64,000 nucleotides of DNA from an uncultured Lachnospiraceae bacterium (lineage in GTDB: Bacteria; Bacillota; Clostridia; Lachnospirales; Lachnospiraceae). This document shows positions 1 to 9,907 of the stretch, piece by piece. The DNA is taken from the NCBI GenBank assembly GCA_947305245.1, contig CAMZDG010000004.1:104920-168919 (forward strand). Direction: 5' to 3'. Below the pieces are notes generated by a model that worked only from the letters and a program-made list of their open reading frames with translations, had not been told where the DNA came from and did not search any database. The translations under genes and the position numbers were made by a program. How positions within the stretch are numbered: position 1 is the first letter of the stretch; each line of letters begins with the position of its first letter.

Positions 1-740
1 ACCTGGAGACGCTCATGGCGGGGAAGGGCTGGCAGACGGAGGACGGCAGGAAAATCCCCTATCTTCTTTGGGCGGCGCGGATGATCGACTGCAAGCACCC
101 GGAGCTGATGGTCGAGACTGCCAATTACTTGAAAAATAAGGGAATTGAATTTCACCTGGACGTGATCGGCGCGGGAGCACTGGAGCAGATGGTTCGGGAT
201 AAAATCCAGGCGTATGGCTTGGAGGAGCAGGTATCGCTTCTCGGTTTCATGAAGCCGGAAGAGGTGCGAAGCCATATGGAGGCGGCGGACGTCTTCCTGA
301 TCACAAGCGACAAGATCGAAGGCTGGGGCGCCGTTGCGAATGAGGCGATGAACAGTGGCTGCGCGGTGGTGGCGGATCACATGATCGGCTCCGCGCCATA
401 TCTGATCGTGCAGGGTGAAAATGGATTTGTCTATCGGGACGGCGACGTGAACATGTTGTTTGAATTCACGGAGCGGCTGATCAAAGACGAGGCGCTTCGC
501 AGATCCTTGGGAGAGAAGGCGTATCACACTATCTATGACACCTGGAATGCAGGCTTTGCCTCATGGCGGCTCTGCAGGCTGATCGAGAAGCTGACCGGGC
601 AAAGGCTGGACGAAGATGCTTCGGACGATGCCCTCTATGGAAAAGCCGCTGAGGACGGGAAGGCGAGAGGATTTGCTCCCTGTGATCCGGCCCCGGTGAT
701 CTCAGAGCGGAAAATGTTCCGGTATTTGACGGAGAAATAA
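1..740 (+). CDS. Glycosyltransferase family 4 (group 1), 5'-truncated
   Basis: This is the C-terminal part of a retaining GT-B glycosyltransferase. The reading frame is open to the window edge with no ribosome binding site before the ATG at 15, so the true start lies upstream. The visible fragment has the donor-binding half of the fold, including the family EX7E motif (EGWGAVANE, about residue 102 counted from the ATG at 15) followed by the typical AMNSG.AVV and ENGF segments. It should transfer a sugar from a nucleotide donor to a cytoplasmic lipid-linked acceptor; donor and acceptor cannot be read from sequence. It ends three bases before the next GT, which suggests one transcript. The last 40 residues are low in family similarity. 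Confidence 0.85.
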   Translation, partial: LETLMAGKGWQTEDGRKIPYLLWAARMIDCKHPELMVETANYLKNKGIEFHLDVIGAGALEQMVRDKIQAYGLEEQVSLLGFMKPEEVRSHMEAADVFLITSDKIEGWGAVANEAMNSGCAVVADHMIGSAPYLIVQGENGFVYRDGDVNMLFEFTERLIKDEALRRSLGEKAYHTIYDTWNAGFASWRLCRLIEKLTGQRLDEDASDDALYGKAAEDGKARGFAPCDPAPVISERKMFRYLTEK

Positions 741-743
741 AAC

Positions 744-1739
744 ATGAAAAATTTACCACTGATCACGGTGATCATTCCGGTTTACAATATAATGGAATAC
801 CTGCCAAGATGCGTTCACAGCATCACGGCGCAGACCTATGACCATCTGGAGATCCTCCTTGTCGATGACGGATCTACGGACGGGACGGCCGAGCTTGCGG
901 ATCAGCTGGCGAAGGAGGATCGCAGGATCCGTGTGTTCCACAAAAAGAACGGCGGATCTTCCTCCGCGAGAAACGTCGGGATCCATCTGATGAAGGGGGA
1001 ATACGTCGGCTTTGTCGACAGCGATGATTACATAGAACCCGACATGTATGAAAAATTATGGCAGGGCATGGAACGGACGGGGGCCTTCATCGCGCAGGTC
1101 GGACGGGACGAGATCGATGAGCAGGGGAATCTCCTGCCGGATCTTTGTACGCCGCCGAGCGAGGAAAAGCTGTATTCCGCGGAGGAGTTCTTGCAAGAGC
1201 TTCTGTTACATCGGGGAGACTGTTCCTTTTGTACAAAGCTCTTTCGCAGGGAATTATTTGCGAACAGGCTCTTCCCTGAGGGAAGGTTGAATGAGGACTT
1301 TCACCTGCTGATCCAGATGCTGGCGGACGGGAAGGAGATCTTGTCCTTGCCGGACCTGGGCTATCACGTGTTCTATCGCATGGGAAGCAATTCCAGGCGA
1401 AAAGATAAAAATGATTTTTCCCGCGTATTTGCGGACAGCGTGAGCAATGCGGACATGGCGGCGGACATCGTGGAGAAAACCTTCCCGGCCCTTCGGGAAG
1501 TGGCATTTCGCTTTGGCGTTTTCCAGAGACTGGAATATCTGCTGCACGTGCCGATCCCGATGATGACAAGGGAGAACGGAACTTATGTTGAAATCGTGCG
1601 CTACTTAAGAAAGCATTGGTTCCACATAATGAGAAATCGCATTTTGACGAAGAAAAACAAGGCTTACGCGACAGTCTTTGCGGTGATGCCGCGCATGATC
1701 CGGATCTTACACAGGAAGTGGAAAAGGATAGACGAATGA
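744..1739 (+). CDS. Glycosyltransferase family 2
   Basis: A 331-residue inverting GT-A enzyme. The N-terminus carries the nucleotide-sugar fold (VIIPVYN near residue 10, VDDGSTDG near 41) and the metal-binding DSDD near residues 92-95. The C-terminal third is helical and basic with no clear membrane segment. GGAG sits about 9 bases before the ATG. The stop overlaps the next start as ATGA (1736-1739), so the two are probably translationally coupled. The acceptor is unknown; the context suggests assembly of a surface glycan. Confidence 0.88.
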   Translation: MKNLPLITVIIPVYNIMEYLPRCVHSITAQTYDHLEILLVDDGSTDGTAELADQLAKEDRRIRVFHKKNGGSSSARNVGIHLMKGEYVGFVDSDDYIEPDMYEKLWQGMERTGAFIAQVGRDEIDEQGNLLPDLCTPPSEEKLYSAEEFLQELLLHRGDCSFCTKLFRRELFANRLFPEGRLNEDFHLLIQMLADGKEILSLPDLGYHVFYRMGSNSRRKDKNDFSRVFADSVSNADMAADIVEKTFPALREVAFRFGVFQRLEYLLHVPIPMMTRENGTYVEIVRYLRKHWFHIMRNRILTKKNKAYATVFAVMPRMIRILHRKWKRIDE

Positions 1740-4282
1740 GACAAGGAAAGGGAAAGCGGACAAGAGGTGGCATTTTGTGGCTTCTTGCAGTGACGGTTTT
1801 GCTGCAGGCTTTCTTGTCATGCCTTCCCATGAGCATTGTTCGTGCAGAGCCGGGGGAGACGAATGAAATGCAGCTGCCGGAAGACATTGCGAAGTTCCCC
1901 GTCAGCTATCAAAGCGCTCTCCTTGCCTTGAAGCAAAAGCATCCAACTTGGACCTTTGAACCGCTTGAGACGGGGCGGGACTGGAATACGGCCGTCTCAA
2001 AGGAAATGCAAGGCAACAAGAGTCTGGTATATAAGTCTTTTCCCGAGTATGACAAAGAAGGGCTGTATGGCCAGAGCTGGTACTTTGCGTCGCGGGGGAT
2101 TTTGGAATACTACATGGATCCCCGAAACGCTTTGACGGAGGAAACCATTTTCCAGTTTGAACAGCTCACCTTTAACAGGCAGTATCACACGGAAGAAGCG
2201 ATTGCAAAGATCCTGAAGGGAACCTTTATGGATTCTAAGGTTCCGGACACGGACATGACATTTGCGTTTCTCCTTGTCGCGGCGGGAGATGAGGCAACGG
2301 TGAGCCCGTTTCATCTGGCGGCCCGCATCCTGCAGGAGCAGGGAAAAGGTGGGGGATCGCCCCTGATTTCCGGAACCTATCCCGGTTACGAGGGGATTTA
2401 TAATTATTATAACATTGGTGCGACGGGCACCAGTGATAAAGAAGTTATTGAGAATGGCCTGAGCTATGCGAAAAACAACTGGCTGAAGAACGTAACGGAC
2501 CCCAAGCTCTATGCTTATTATGCGATCGTGCGCGGAGCACATACCATCGCGGACAATTATATCAAGAAGGGGCAGGACTCCCTGTACCTCCAAAAGTTTA
2601 ACGTAGGGCCGAATAGCAGCAGTCCCTATTCGCATCAATACATGCAGAATATCTCTGCTCCCACGACGGAGGCGAAGTCCATACGAGATCTGTATGGTTC
2701 CGCAAATGCGCTGGAGAGTCCGTTCGTGTTTCGGATCCCCGTGTATCAGAACATGCCGGAGCAGGCATGCCCCAAGCCCACTTCATCGACAAACATCGTG
2801 CTCCTGCTCCCTCCCGACATGTCGCAGCAGACCAAGGTGACGGTCGACGGGACGGAGTATGAAGGGATCAATTATTACGTGGGCGATAAAAAGGATCGCA
2901 GATTGGTCGTGACGCTTCCGGACGGAAACGGGAAGAAGGCTGCGATCGAGGTGTATAACAGTGTCGGAATCCTGGCGCGCGCATTATACTGGGATCTGAC
3001 CTATCATGGTACCTATTATACGGCTGCCGTGGGAACGGCGCCCACGCAGGAGGAACCGGTGGTTTTGACAAACGAGATCACTTTGGAGCTGCCGAATGGA
3101 GTTGCGGCTTCTGAGGTTTGGCTGGACGGCGTGCCATTCGCAGGCACCATCGATCAGGGAAAGATCACCGTGACGGCGGAGGATGACAAGGCAAAATCTG
3201 CGATGATCTATGTCTATAATGAATCCGGCATTCCCGTAGACAATTATGTATGGATGCTTTCCTACGGCGAGAAGGGATATGAAGCCGTCTTGGAGACAGA
3301 ACTGCAAGGGATCCTCAGCTATCACGGCTTCTCCATCCGGATCACGGGACAGTCCGGAATTCGGGTGAAATTTGGGGTTGGCACGCAGACCAAGGAAAAA
3401 CTACGCGGCGAGGGAATTGACGGCTATCGGTTGAAGGAGTACGGCACGTTGCTCACAAGCTTCGCCAATGTCGGTCGCTATCCCATGATCCTTGGCGGAG
3501 CCAAAATGGCCAGCGGCATGTCATATGGGATGCAAGAGGACGGAACGATCAAGGATACCATCTTTGAGATCGTTGACGGACGAAGCCGTTTTACAAGCGT
3601 GTTGGTCGGTGTCCCTTCAGAGTATTACAAAACAGATTTCGCATTCCGCGGTTATCTGATCTTGAACAAGGGAGATCAGGACGTGATCCTTTACGGTCCC
3701 ATTGTGTCAAGAAGTATTTATACGCTTGCAACAATAATGCAGGCAAATCATTACTATGATGCTGATTCAGACGCCGGGAAGTTCCTGCAACAATTGATCG
3801 ATGATGCTGACGGCATTACGCACGAGGGTCAGGAAGGTCAGGAAGGCCAGGAGGGTCAGGAAGGCCAGGAAGGTCAGGAAGGCCAGGAAGGTCAGGAAGG
3901 CCAGGAGGGCCAGGAAGGTCAAGAGGGTCAGGGAGGCCAGCAGGGCCAGGAAGGCCAGGAAGGCCAGGAGGGTCAGGAAGGTCAAGAAGGCCAGCAGGGT
4001 CAGGAAGGCCAGCAAGGCCAGGAGGGTCAGGGAGGCCAGCAGGGCCAGGAAGGCCAGGAAGGCCAGGAAGGCCAGGAAGGTCAGGAAGGCCAGGAAGGCC
4101 AGCAGGGTCAGGAAGGCCAGGAAGGTCAAGAAGGCCAGGAGGGTCAAGAAGGCCAGGAGGGTCAGGAAGGCCAGGAGGGCCAGCAGGGCCAACAAGGACC
4201 AGCTGGAGGAGCATCAAATACGGAAGGCGTAACAAATCCTGAAGAACCTGCCGGGCAGGGAAATGGAGAGGAAAATGCGTAA
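1736..4282 (+). CDS. Secreted glucosaminidase (GH73-like) with Gly-Gln-Glu repeat tail
   Basis: Predicted exported cell-wall hydrolase of 848 residues. I place the start at 1736, inside the ATGA overlap; a longer frame begins inside the upstream GT and lacks a signal sequence. A basic N-terminus and hydrophobic stretch (about 12-35) form a signal peptide ending near VRAEP. Residues 45-330 resemble the clostridial endo-beta-N-acetylglucosaminidase domain: [15 protein letters not shown], in which E201 is the likely catalytic Glu, and YNYYNIGA near 220. Two beta-rich modules follow (about 360-520), then a further module (about 540-680). Residues 698-820 are about 41 Gly-Gln-X triplets. No sortase motif is visible. 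The enzyme may remodel peptidoglycan during glycan attachment. Confidence 0.75.
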   Translation: MRQGKGKRTRGGILWLLAVTVLLQAFLSCLPMSIVRAEPGETNEMQLPEDIAKFPVSYQSALLALKQKHPTWTFEPLETGRDWNTAVSKEMQGNKSLVYKSFPEYDKEGLYGQSWYFASRGILEYYMDPRNALTEETIFQFEQLTFNRQYHTEEAIAKILKGTFMDSKVPDTDMTFAFLLVAAGDEATVSPFHLAARILQEQGKGGGSPLISGTYPGYEGIYNYYNIGATGTSDKEVIENGLSYAKNNWLKNVTDPKLYAYYAIVRGAHTIADNYIKKGQDSLYLQKFNVGPNSSSPYSHQYMQNISAPTTEAKSIRDLYGSANALESPFVFRIPVYQNMPEQACPKPTSSTNIVLLLPPDMSQQTKVTVDGTEYEGINYYVGDKKDRRLVVTLPDGNGKKAAIEVYNSVGILARALYWDLTYHGTYYTAAVGTAPTQEEPVVLTNEITLELPNGVAASEVWLDGVPFAGTIDQGKITVTAEDDKAKSAMIYVYNESGIPVDNYVWMLSYGEKGYEAVLETELQGILSYHGFSIRITGQSGIRVKFGVGTQTKEKLRGEGIDGYRLKEYGTLLTSFANVGRYPMILGGAKMASGMSYGMQEDGTIKDTIFEIVDGRSRFTSVLVGVPSEYYKTDFAFRGYLILNKGDQDVILYGPIVSRSIYTLATIMQANHYYDADSDAGKFLQQLIDDADGITHEGQEGQEGQEGQEGQEGQEGQEGQEGQEGQEGQEGQGGQQGQEGQEGQEGQEGQEGQQGQEGQQGQEGQGGQQGQEGQEGQEGQEGQEGQEGQQGQEGQEGQEGQEGQEGQEGQEGQEGQQGQQGPAGGASNTEGVTNPEEPAGQGNGEENA
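3827..4195 (+). repeat. 9-base tandem repeat encoding Gly-Gln-Glu triplets
   Basis: About 41 copies of a 9-base unit (GGT/GGC CAG GAA/GAG) in the 3' end of the glucosaminidase gene. Variants encode GQQ and GQG. The Gly-X-Y register resembles collagen-like proteins but lacks proline except for the final GPAGG. Copy number could vary by slippage without breaking the frame. Confidence 0.95.
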
Positions 4283-6029
4283 AAAGAGGGAAGGAAAGCA
4301 AGGGATAGGGCTGCAGATCGGATTATACTTAGCCGCCATGTCAGTTTTGCTTGCTTTTGCCGGATGTGAACAGCCGGGGGACAAAGAAAAGAAAAGCGTC
4401 ACCGTGAACCAAGAGGTGCTTCTGACGCACGACGAGAAAGCCATGCTGGAATACTTGGAAGGGCGATCCCTGGGAGTTATGGCGGAGGAAGAATACTTAA
4501 ACATAGCAGGCCTGTTTGCAGAGCGCAAGAAAGCGTACTATCAGAGAGGCGCGCTAGAGGAATGTGTTCAGGTGTATGGTTCTTCCAAGGCGGCGGAGCA
4601 GCTGCAAAACCTTTGGGTGAACTTGGAGGAAGAACCAGATCTTCTGGCGGATGCAAGAAACATGTATCAAAGCATGAAGTCGACGGATCAGGCCGAAGCA
4701 GTCGCGCTCCTTACGGATGGGAAGTGGCTTCAGAGATTTGCACCGAAGCTTTATCAGGTCGGCCGAAACTATTTCCTGCAGGAGGAAGGGCGATTGGTCC
4801 TGTTCTTCACGGTGAAGTACGGAGAGGACGGCCAGCTCGAAGCAACGATCTGGTATCCGCAGGGAGACGATAAGATCACGGTCCTGCACGGAAATGCAAA
4901 GGAAATCTCGGCATTGTCCTGCGGCAGATTGGGAAATGAGTATGCGGGAGCGTTTGAACGCTGGACCTGCGTTTCATCAAGTGGCGACCTGATCCATGAG
5001 AAGGGGACGCTCCTGAAAGGCATGGTTGTGGGAGATTACGTGGCGCAGATCGCCATGAATGTTGGAGCCGCAGACGCATCTGCTCTTTGGAACCAAAGGA
5101 ATCTGTTCGAGTATCAGGAGTATTCCGGGATCTTTGATGATATGGGAAACAGTCTCTTAAGACAGTTAGAATCCGTGGAAGGCACTTTGTATGCCTACAA
5201 TGAGGATTTGGGCCTCGGGCTGTATCAGGAAAAGAAAGACGGGGCAGCGCAGGAAGGCTTCTCCATGAAAAAGACGGCAGGGGAGAGCATTCCCGCCATA
5301 AAGACTTATGAAAAAAAGGAAGAGCTTGCCTTTTTGAAAAATCGAAAGGAAAAGGCTAGTCAAGTGACGCAGGCTCGCGTTGTAGACGGGGAGCTTCAGG
5401 TTCTGGTGGATGACACGTGGTATCGCTTGGGCGACGTGGAACAGCTGATCAGTCAGGACGTGCTGGAGAAGTATCGCGCAGAGCGGCAGAAGGAATTAGA
5501 CGCACGCGGCGCGGGAGCCGATGAGGCTTGGATCGAGATCATCAACGCAGAAGGAGTGTATCTGGTCGGCGGCGGAGGTGGAACGCAGTCGGAGACGCCT
5601 GAGCCGACGGCAACACCAAAGCCGACGGCAACGCCTGAGCCGACGGCGACACCGAAGCCAACGGCGACGCCGAAGCCAACGGCGACGCCGAAGCCAACAG
5701 CAACACCGAAGCCAACTGCGACACCGAAGCCAACAAAGACGCCGAAGCCGACGGCAACACCGAAGCCCACGACAACACCGAAGCCCACGGCAACGCCGAC
5801 ACCTACACCGGCAGCAACGCCGTCGCCTACACCGGCAGCAACGCCGTCGCCTACACCGGCAGCAACGCCGACACCGACGCCAACACCGACGCCAACGCCG
5901 ACGCCGACGCCAACGCCGACGCCGACGCCAACACCGACGCCAACGGCAACGCCGACACCAACGCCGGAAACGACTCCAAGCCCTACGGGCGGAGATACGG
6001 ACATTGGTTGGGGAGATGACATTATGTGA
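4275..6029 (+). CDS. Lipoprotein with Thr/Pro-rich tail, function unknown
   Basis: A 584-residue predicted lipoprotein. The start at 4275 is preferred over 4263 because GGAGAGG lies three bases before it; it overlaps the upstream stop by eight bases. A basic N-terminus and hydrophobic stretch end in a lipobox-like FAGC with Cys31 as the lipidation site (Phe at -3 is slightly unusual). Residues 32-430 form a globular region I do not recognise; it contains WYPQGDDKI and DDTWYRLGD segments. Residues about 440-570 are PTATPKPT and then TPTPTP repeats, of the kind that spans the cell wall or carries O-glycans. The protein is probably membrane-anchored and paired with the glucosaminidase before it. 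Confidence 0.7.
   Translation: MRKKREGKQGIGLQIGLYLAAMSVLLAFAGCEQPGDKEKKSVTVNQEVLLTHDEKAMLEYLEGRSLGVMAEEEYLNIAGLFAERKKAYYQRGALEECVQVYGSSKAAEQLQNLWVNLEEEPDLLADARNMYQSMKSTDQAEAVALLTDGKWLQRFAPKLYQVGRNYFLQEEGRLVLFFTVKYGEDGQLEATIWYPQGDDKITVLHGNAKEISALSCGRLGNEYAGAFERWTCVSSSGDLIHEKGTLLKGMVVGDYVAQIAMNVGAADASALWNQRNLFEYQEYSGIFDDMGNSLLRQLESVEGTLYAYNEDLGLGLYQEKKDGAAQEGFSMKKTAGESIPAIKTYEKKEELAFLKNRKEKASQVTQARVVDGELQVLVDDTWYRLGDVEQLISQDVLEKYRAERQKELDARGAGADEAWIEIINAEGVYLVGGGGGTQSETPEPTATPKPTATPEPTATPKPTATPKPTATPKPTATPKPTATPKPTKTPKPTATPKPTTTPKPTATPTPTPAATPSPTPAATPSPTPAATPTPTPTPTPTPTPTPTPTPTPTPTPTATPTPTPETTPSPTGGDTDIGWGDDIM
5593..5985 (+). repeat. Degenerate tandem repeats encoding Pro/Thr tail
   Basis: Six-codon units encoding PKPTAT, then PTPAATPS units, then a pure Thr-Pro run. 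All are multiples of three bases, so unit gain or loss keeps the frame. The antisense strand is open here only because of the repeat composition. Confidence 0.92.
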
Positions 6030-6040
6030 TGGTCATGACA

Positions 6041-6069
6041 TTGCCAAAGAGGGAATAAAGTGGTATAAT
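6041..6069 (+). promoter_or_regulatory. SigA-type promoter with extended -10 for the pseB unit
   Basis: TTGCCA (6041-6046), a 17-base spacer and TATAAT (6064-6069), with TGG directly before the -10. Expected start of transcription is near 6076, about 40 bases before the pseB start codon. Confidence 0.85.
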
Positions 6070-6116
6070 AGATCGATTATGTGTATGGATCCATGGATCT
6101 GAGAGAGAGGAAAAAC

Positions 6117-7109
6117 ATGCTGAACAACAAGACAATTTTGGTAACCGGAGGAACCGGAAGTTTCGGAAAGGCATTTACGAAATACGTATTGACGCATTAT
6201 GACCCCAAGAAGATCATCATTTATTCCAGGGATGAGTTCAAGCAGTTCCTGATGCAAAACGAGTTCAGTGAGTATCTGCCGAAGCTCCGCTTCTTTATTG
6301 GCGACGTGAGAGACAAGGACAGGATGAAGAGAGCGATGGAGGGCGTGGATTATGTCATCCATGCCGCTGCCTTAAAGCAGGTTCCGGCCTGTGAGTATAA
6401 TCCTGCAGAGGCGATCAAGACGAACATCAACGGCGCGCAGAACGTGATCGACGCCAGCCTGGACTGCGGCGTGAAGAAGGTTGTGGCACTTTCCACGGAT
6501 AAGGCGGTGAACCCCGTGAATCTCTATGGCGGGACGAAGCTCGTGAGCGACAAGCTCTTCATTGCGGCGAATGCGTATGCGGGAACGAAGGACATCTGCT
6601 TCTCCATCGTGAGATATGGAAACGTGGCGGGCAGCAGAGGCTCCGTGATCCCGAAATTCCATGAGATGATCAAGGCAGGCGCGACGAAGCTCACCGTGAC
6701 GGATTATCGGATGACGAGATTCTGGATCAGCCTGGAAGAAGGCGTAAAGCTTGTGATCAAGGCGCTGGAGGAGTCCACGGGCGGCGAGACCTTTATCTCG
6801 AAGATCCCGTCCTTCAAGGTAACGGATCTGGCGCAGGCCATGTTGCCTGGCTGTGAGATGCCTGAGATCGGCATCTATCCGGGGGAGAAGCTCCATGAGA
6901 TCATGGTGACGGTGGAGGATTCCCTGACGACTTATGAATATGAGAAGCACTTTATCGTATATCCGCAGGTTCGCTGGAACCAGCGTCAGACCATCATTCC
7001 CGGCGGGAAAAAAGTGGAGGAGGGCTTCTCGTACAGTTCCGGAAACAATACGGAGTGGCTTAGCGTGGAGCAGATCCAGGAGCGCCTTAAGACCTTGCAT
7101 TTTGAATGA
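6117..7109 (+). CDS. pseB: UDP-N-acetylglucosamine 4,6-dehydratase (inverting), PseB-like
   Basis: Short-chain dehydrogenase-type enzyme that converts UDP-GlcNAc to UDP-2-acetamido-2,6-dideoxy-beta-L-arabino-hexos-4-ulose. I use the ATG at 6117, preceded by AGAGAGG, giving 330 residues, the usual PseB length; the earlier in-frame ATG at 6081 lacks a good site. Visible motifs are the NAD(P)-binding TGGTGSFGK, YSRDEFKQ, the family segment AALKQVPACEYNP, and STDKA followed by Y-G-x-T-K. The direct neighbours are PseC-like and PseH-like genes in pathway order, which strongly supports PseB rather than a generic FlaA1/CapD dehydratase. There is no N-terminal membrane domain. Confidence 0.88.
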   Translation: MLNNKTILVTGGTGSFGKAFTKYVLTHYDPKKIIIYSRDEFKQFLMQNEFSEYLPKLRFFIGDVRDKDRMKRAMEGVDYVIHAAALKQVPACEYNPAEAIKTNINGAQNVIDASLDCGVKKVVALSTDKAVNPVNLYGGTKLVSDKLFIAANAYAGTKDICFSIVRYGNVAGSRGSVIPKFHEMIKAGATKLTVTDYRMTRFWISLEEGVKLVIKALEESTGGETFISKIPSFKVTDLAQAMLPGCEMPEIGIYPGEKLHEIMVTVEDSLTTYEYEKHFIVYPQVRWNQRQTIIPGGKKVEEGFSYSSGNNTEWLSVEQIQERLKTLHFE

Positions 7110-7149
7110 TCCGTAAAAACTCAACAATCGAAACAGTGGAAGTAATGAT

Positions 7150-8343
7150 ATGGAAAAATTAGCGATTTTTGGCGGGACTCCCGTCCGGGAAAACAAAATA
7201 TATTATGGCAGACAGTGCATTGAACAGGACGACGTGGACGCCGTGGTGGCGACGTTGACGGGAGACCTGATCACTTGCGGGCCCAAGGTGCAGGAAGTGG
7301 AGCGGATGCTCTGTGAAGTGACTGGGGCAAAGTATGCAGTGATGGTCAGTAACGGAACGGCGGCGCTTCATCTGGCGGCCATGGCCGCAGGGTTTGGGCC
7401 TGGGGATGAAGTGATCGTCAGCGCCATTACCTTTGCCGCGTCGGCAAATTGCGTGCGTTACTGCGGCGCAACTCCCGTATTCGCGGACATAGAGAATGAC
7501 ACCTATAACATCGATCCGGAGCAGATCAGGCGCCTGATCACGCCGAGGACCAAGGGGATCGTGGCCGTTGATTTTACGGGACAGGCGGTAAAGCTGAATG
7601 AGATCCGCGAGATCTGCAGGGAGCATCACTTAGTGCTCATCGAGGATGGGGCGCATTCCATCGGCACGAAGTATGAGGGACAGCCCGTGGGATCGATCGC
7701 GGACATGACCTGCTTTAGCTTTCATCCCGTAAAGACTGTGACCTGCGGGGAGGGCGGCGCCATCACAACGAATGACGAGAAGCTTTATCAACACTTGATG
7801 CGGCTTCGCACCCACGGCATTACCAGGGATCAGGCCGAGATGGTACATCCCACGGATGCCAAGTGGTATAATGAACAGGTGGAGCTTGGATTTAATTATC
7901 GACTGACGGACATTCAGGCGGCGCTTCTTTGCAGTCAGATCAAAAAGCTTCCGAAATTTTCGAAGCGCCGTAAGGAGATCGTGGCAGCCTATGACGAGGC
8001 GTTTTCCCAGATGCCCGAGATCCAAGTGCAAAAGGAGATCCCGGAGAGTGATACCACAAGGCATCTCTACGTTCTGCGGCTTCGCTTGGAGAAGCTGACC
8101 TGCGACAGAAGGCAATTCTTTGATGCCCTATATGCGGAGAATACTTGCCCACAGGTGCATTATCTCCCGGTCTACTGGCATTCCTATTATGAGAAGCTCG
8201 GGTATCAGAGAGGATTATGTCCCAACGCGGAGGCATTCTATGAGTCCTCCATGAGCATCCCGCTTTATTATATGATGACGGATGAGGACGTGAAGGACGT
8301 GATCCACGCAGTGAAAAAGATCGTGGACCATTACAGGAAATAG
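7150..8343 (+). CDS. pseC: UDP-4-amino-4,6-dideoxy-N-acetyl-beta-L-altrosamine transaminase, PseC-like
   Basis: PLP-dependent DegT/DnrJ/EryC1/StrS aminotransferase of 397 residues. It should aminate C4 of the PseB product using glutamate. The N-terminus LAIFGGTPVRENKIYYGRQ is typical of PseC. The motif SFHPVKTVTCGEGGA contains the Schiff-base lysine K195, and IEDGAHSIG supplies the cofactor-binding aspartate. The gene lies 40 bases after pseB. A related sugar aminotransferase with another substrate (for example a UDP-bacillosamine-type enzyme) cannot be fully excluded, but the neighbours favour this one. Confidence 0.87.
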   Translation: MEKLAIFGGTPVRENKIYYGRQCIEQDDVDAVVATLTGDLITCGPKVQEVERMLCEVTGAKYAVMVSNGTAALHLAAMAAGFGPGDEVIVSAITFAASANCVRYCGATPVFADIENDTYNIDPEQIRRLITPRTKGIVAVDFTGQAVKLNEIREICREHHLVLIEDGAHSIGTKYEGQPVGSIADMTCFSFHPVKTVTCGEGGAITTNDEKLYQHLMRLRTHGITRDQAEMVHPTDAKWYNEQVELGFNYRLTDIQAALLCSQIKKLPKFSKRRKEIVAAYDEAFSQMPEIQVQKEIPESDTTRHLYVLRLRLEKLTCDRRQFFDALYAENTCPQVHYLPVYWHSYYEKLGYQRGLCPNAEAFYESSMSIPLYYMMTDEDVKDVIHAVKKIVDHYRK

Positions 8344-8372
8344 ATCGGGCGAAGGCCTTGAGGAGCGGGCGG

Positions 8373-8936
8373 ATGGACAGTGCGGCAATGAAAGAAAACT
8401 ATAGGGATGAAGCGGTAGGGATCTATCTGCGGCCCATCACCAGGCAGGACACGAAGTTCATCGTGGCCTGGCGAAACAGCGACGCGGTGAGAAGTCGTTT
8501 CATCTATCGGGAGCCCTTCACGGAGGAGGGCCACGAGCATTGGCTCGAGACCATGGTGGATACCGGGAAGGCGATCCAGATGATCGTCTGTGACCTTGCG
8601 ACGGATCAGCCCCTTGGAAGCGTGTTCGTCCGCGACGTGGACCGAAAGCATTCCAAGGCGGAATACGGGATCTTTCTCGGGGAGGAGAAGGCGCGGGGAA
8701 GAGGCATTGGGACGGCTGCCGCAAAGCTGATGTTAAGGTTTTGCTTTGTCGAAGAACAGTTCCACCGCATTTACCTTCGTGTTTTGTCAGACAACGTGCC
8801 GGCCATCCGAAGCTATGAGAAGGCGGGCTTTGTCAAAGAAGCGCATCTGAGAGAGTCCGTGTTCCTTGATGAAGAATATAAAGACGTAGTGCTGATGGCC
8901 ATTCTGGACTGGGAGTGGGAAAGCAGACAGGCGTGA
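8373..8936 (+). CDS. pseH: GNAT sugar N-acetyltransferase, PseH-like
   Basis: A 187-residue GNAT-fold acetyltransferase. The ATG at 8373 has AGGAG seven bases upstream and is preferred to the TTG at 8358. The N-terminus LRPITRQDTKFIVAWRNSDAVR and the acetyl-CoA loop with E.ARGRGIGTAA are typical. Expected activity is N-acetylation of the 4-amino group made by PseC, giving UDP-2,4-diacetamido-2,4,6-trideoxy-beta-L-altrose. Assignment as PseH rests mainly on position after pseB and pseC, since GNAT specificity is not readable from sequence. Confidence 0.75.
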   Translation: MDSAAMKENYRDEAVGIYLRPITRQDTKFIVAWRNSDAVRSRFIYREPFTEEGHEHWLETMVDTGKAIQMIVCDLATDQPLGSVFVRDVDRKHSKAEYGIFLGEEKARGRGIGTAAAKLMLRFCFVEEQFHRIYLRVLSDNVPAIRSYEKAGFVKEAHLRESVFLDEEYKDVVLMAILDWEWESRQA

Positions 8937-8953
8937 AAATAAAGGATGAAAAG

Positions 8954-9907
8954 ATGAAAAAGATTAGTTTTGTGATTCCGTGTTATCGATCGGAAAAAAC
9001 GCTGGGGCACGTCCTGGCGGAGATCGACGGAAAGATGCAGGAGATGCAGGAATATGAATATGAGGTCATCCTAGTCAATGACTGTTCTCCGGATCATACG
9101 CTGGAGGAGATCCGAAAGCTTTGCGCGGAGCGCTCCTCGGGAAATGGGATCCGAAAGGGGCTCAGCTTTTCGAGGAACTTTGGGCAGCATTCCGCATTGA
9201 TGGCGGGACTTCGGGAGACCAAGGGAGATTACGTGGTCTGTCTGGATGATGACGGACAGACGCCCGCGAACGAAGTGGATCTGCTGATCGGGAAGCTGGA
9301 AGAAGGCTTTGATGCCGTGTATGCAAAGTATGAGCATAAACAGCACTCCGCATTTCGAAATCTGGGAAGCAAGGTGAATGAACTGATGACCAGAGTGATG
9401 CTGGAAAAGCCGAAGGAGCTCTTTATTTCCAGCTATTTCGCAGTGAGACGATTCGTCGTGGAGGACATGATCCGATATGAGAATTCCTACCCTTACGTGA
9501 TCGGCCTGGTCCTGAGGTCCACAAAGAATATCACGAACGTGGTGGTGAACCACAGGAACAGGGAAGAGGGAAGTTCAGGATATACGTTGAAAAAGCTTCT
9601 GGGCCTTTGGTTTAACGGGTTCACGGCATTTTCCGTAAAGCCGCTTCGCATTGCGACGGCGCTCGGAAGTATCTTTGCAATGATCGGATTCGTATATGGA
9701 TTCTACACGATCCTGAAAAAGTTCCTTGTGCCGGACGTGCCAACGGGCTTTAGTGCCACCATGGCGGCCATTGTTTTCTTCGGCGGCATGATCATGCTGA
9801 TGCTGGGCCTCATTGGAGAATATGTGGGAAGGATCTACATCAGTCTGAACAATTCGCCGCAGTACGTGATCCGGGAGCGGATCAACACAGAAAAGGAAGA
9901 GCAGTGA
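8954..9907 (+). CDS. Polyprenyl-phosphate glycosyltransferase (ArnC/GtrB-like GT2)
   Basis: A 317-residue GT2 with a C-terminal two-helix membrane anchor. The ATG at 8954 is preferred because MKKISFVIPCYRS begins the family fold; the ATG at 8915 would overlap pseH. Motifs are VILVNDCSPDHT (nucleotide site), LDDDGQTP (metal site) and NFGQHSALMAG. Two hydrophobic helices lie near residues 235-260 and 270-300. Such enzymes load a sugar onto undecaprenyl phosphate for use outside the membrane. By position the donor could be the UDP sugar made by pseB-C-H (inference). The stop abuts the stop of the convergent SGNH gene with no gap. Confidence 0.83.
   Translation: MKKISFVIPCYRSEKTLGHVLAEIDGKMQEMQEYEYEVILVNDCSPDHTLEEIRKLCAERSSGNGIRKGLSFSRNFGQHSALMAGLRETKGDYVVCLDDDGQTPANEVDLLIGKLEEGFDAVYAKYEHKQHSAFRNLGSKVNELMTRVMLEKPKELFISSYFAVRRFVVEDMIRYENSYPYVIGLVLRSTKNITNVVVNHRNREEGSSGYTLKKLLGLWFNGFTAFSVKPLRIATALGSIFAMIGFVYGFYTILKKFLVPDVPTGFSATMAAIVFFGGMIMLMLGLIGEYVGRIYISLNNSPQYVIRERINTEKEEQ

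Noticed and set aside
3816..4301. Pro/Leu-rich collagen-like protein on the minus strand
   Set aside because: It is the reverse reading of the Gly-Gln-Glu repeat DNA; the plus-strand frame continues a real secreted enzyme.
5453..6022. Val/Gly-rich minus-strand frame
   Set aside because: Reverse reading of the Pro/Thr repeat; the lipoprotein frame on the plus strand is supported by a lipobox and ribosome site.
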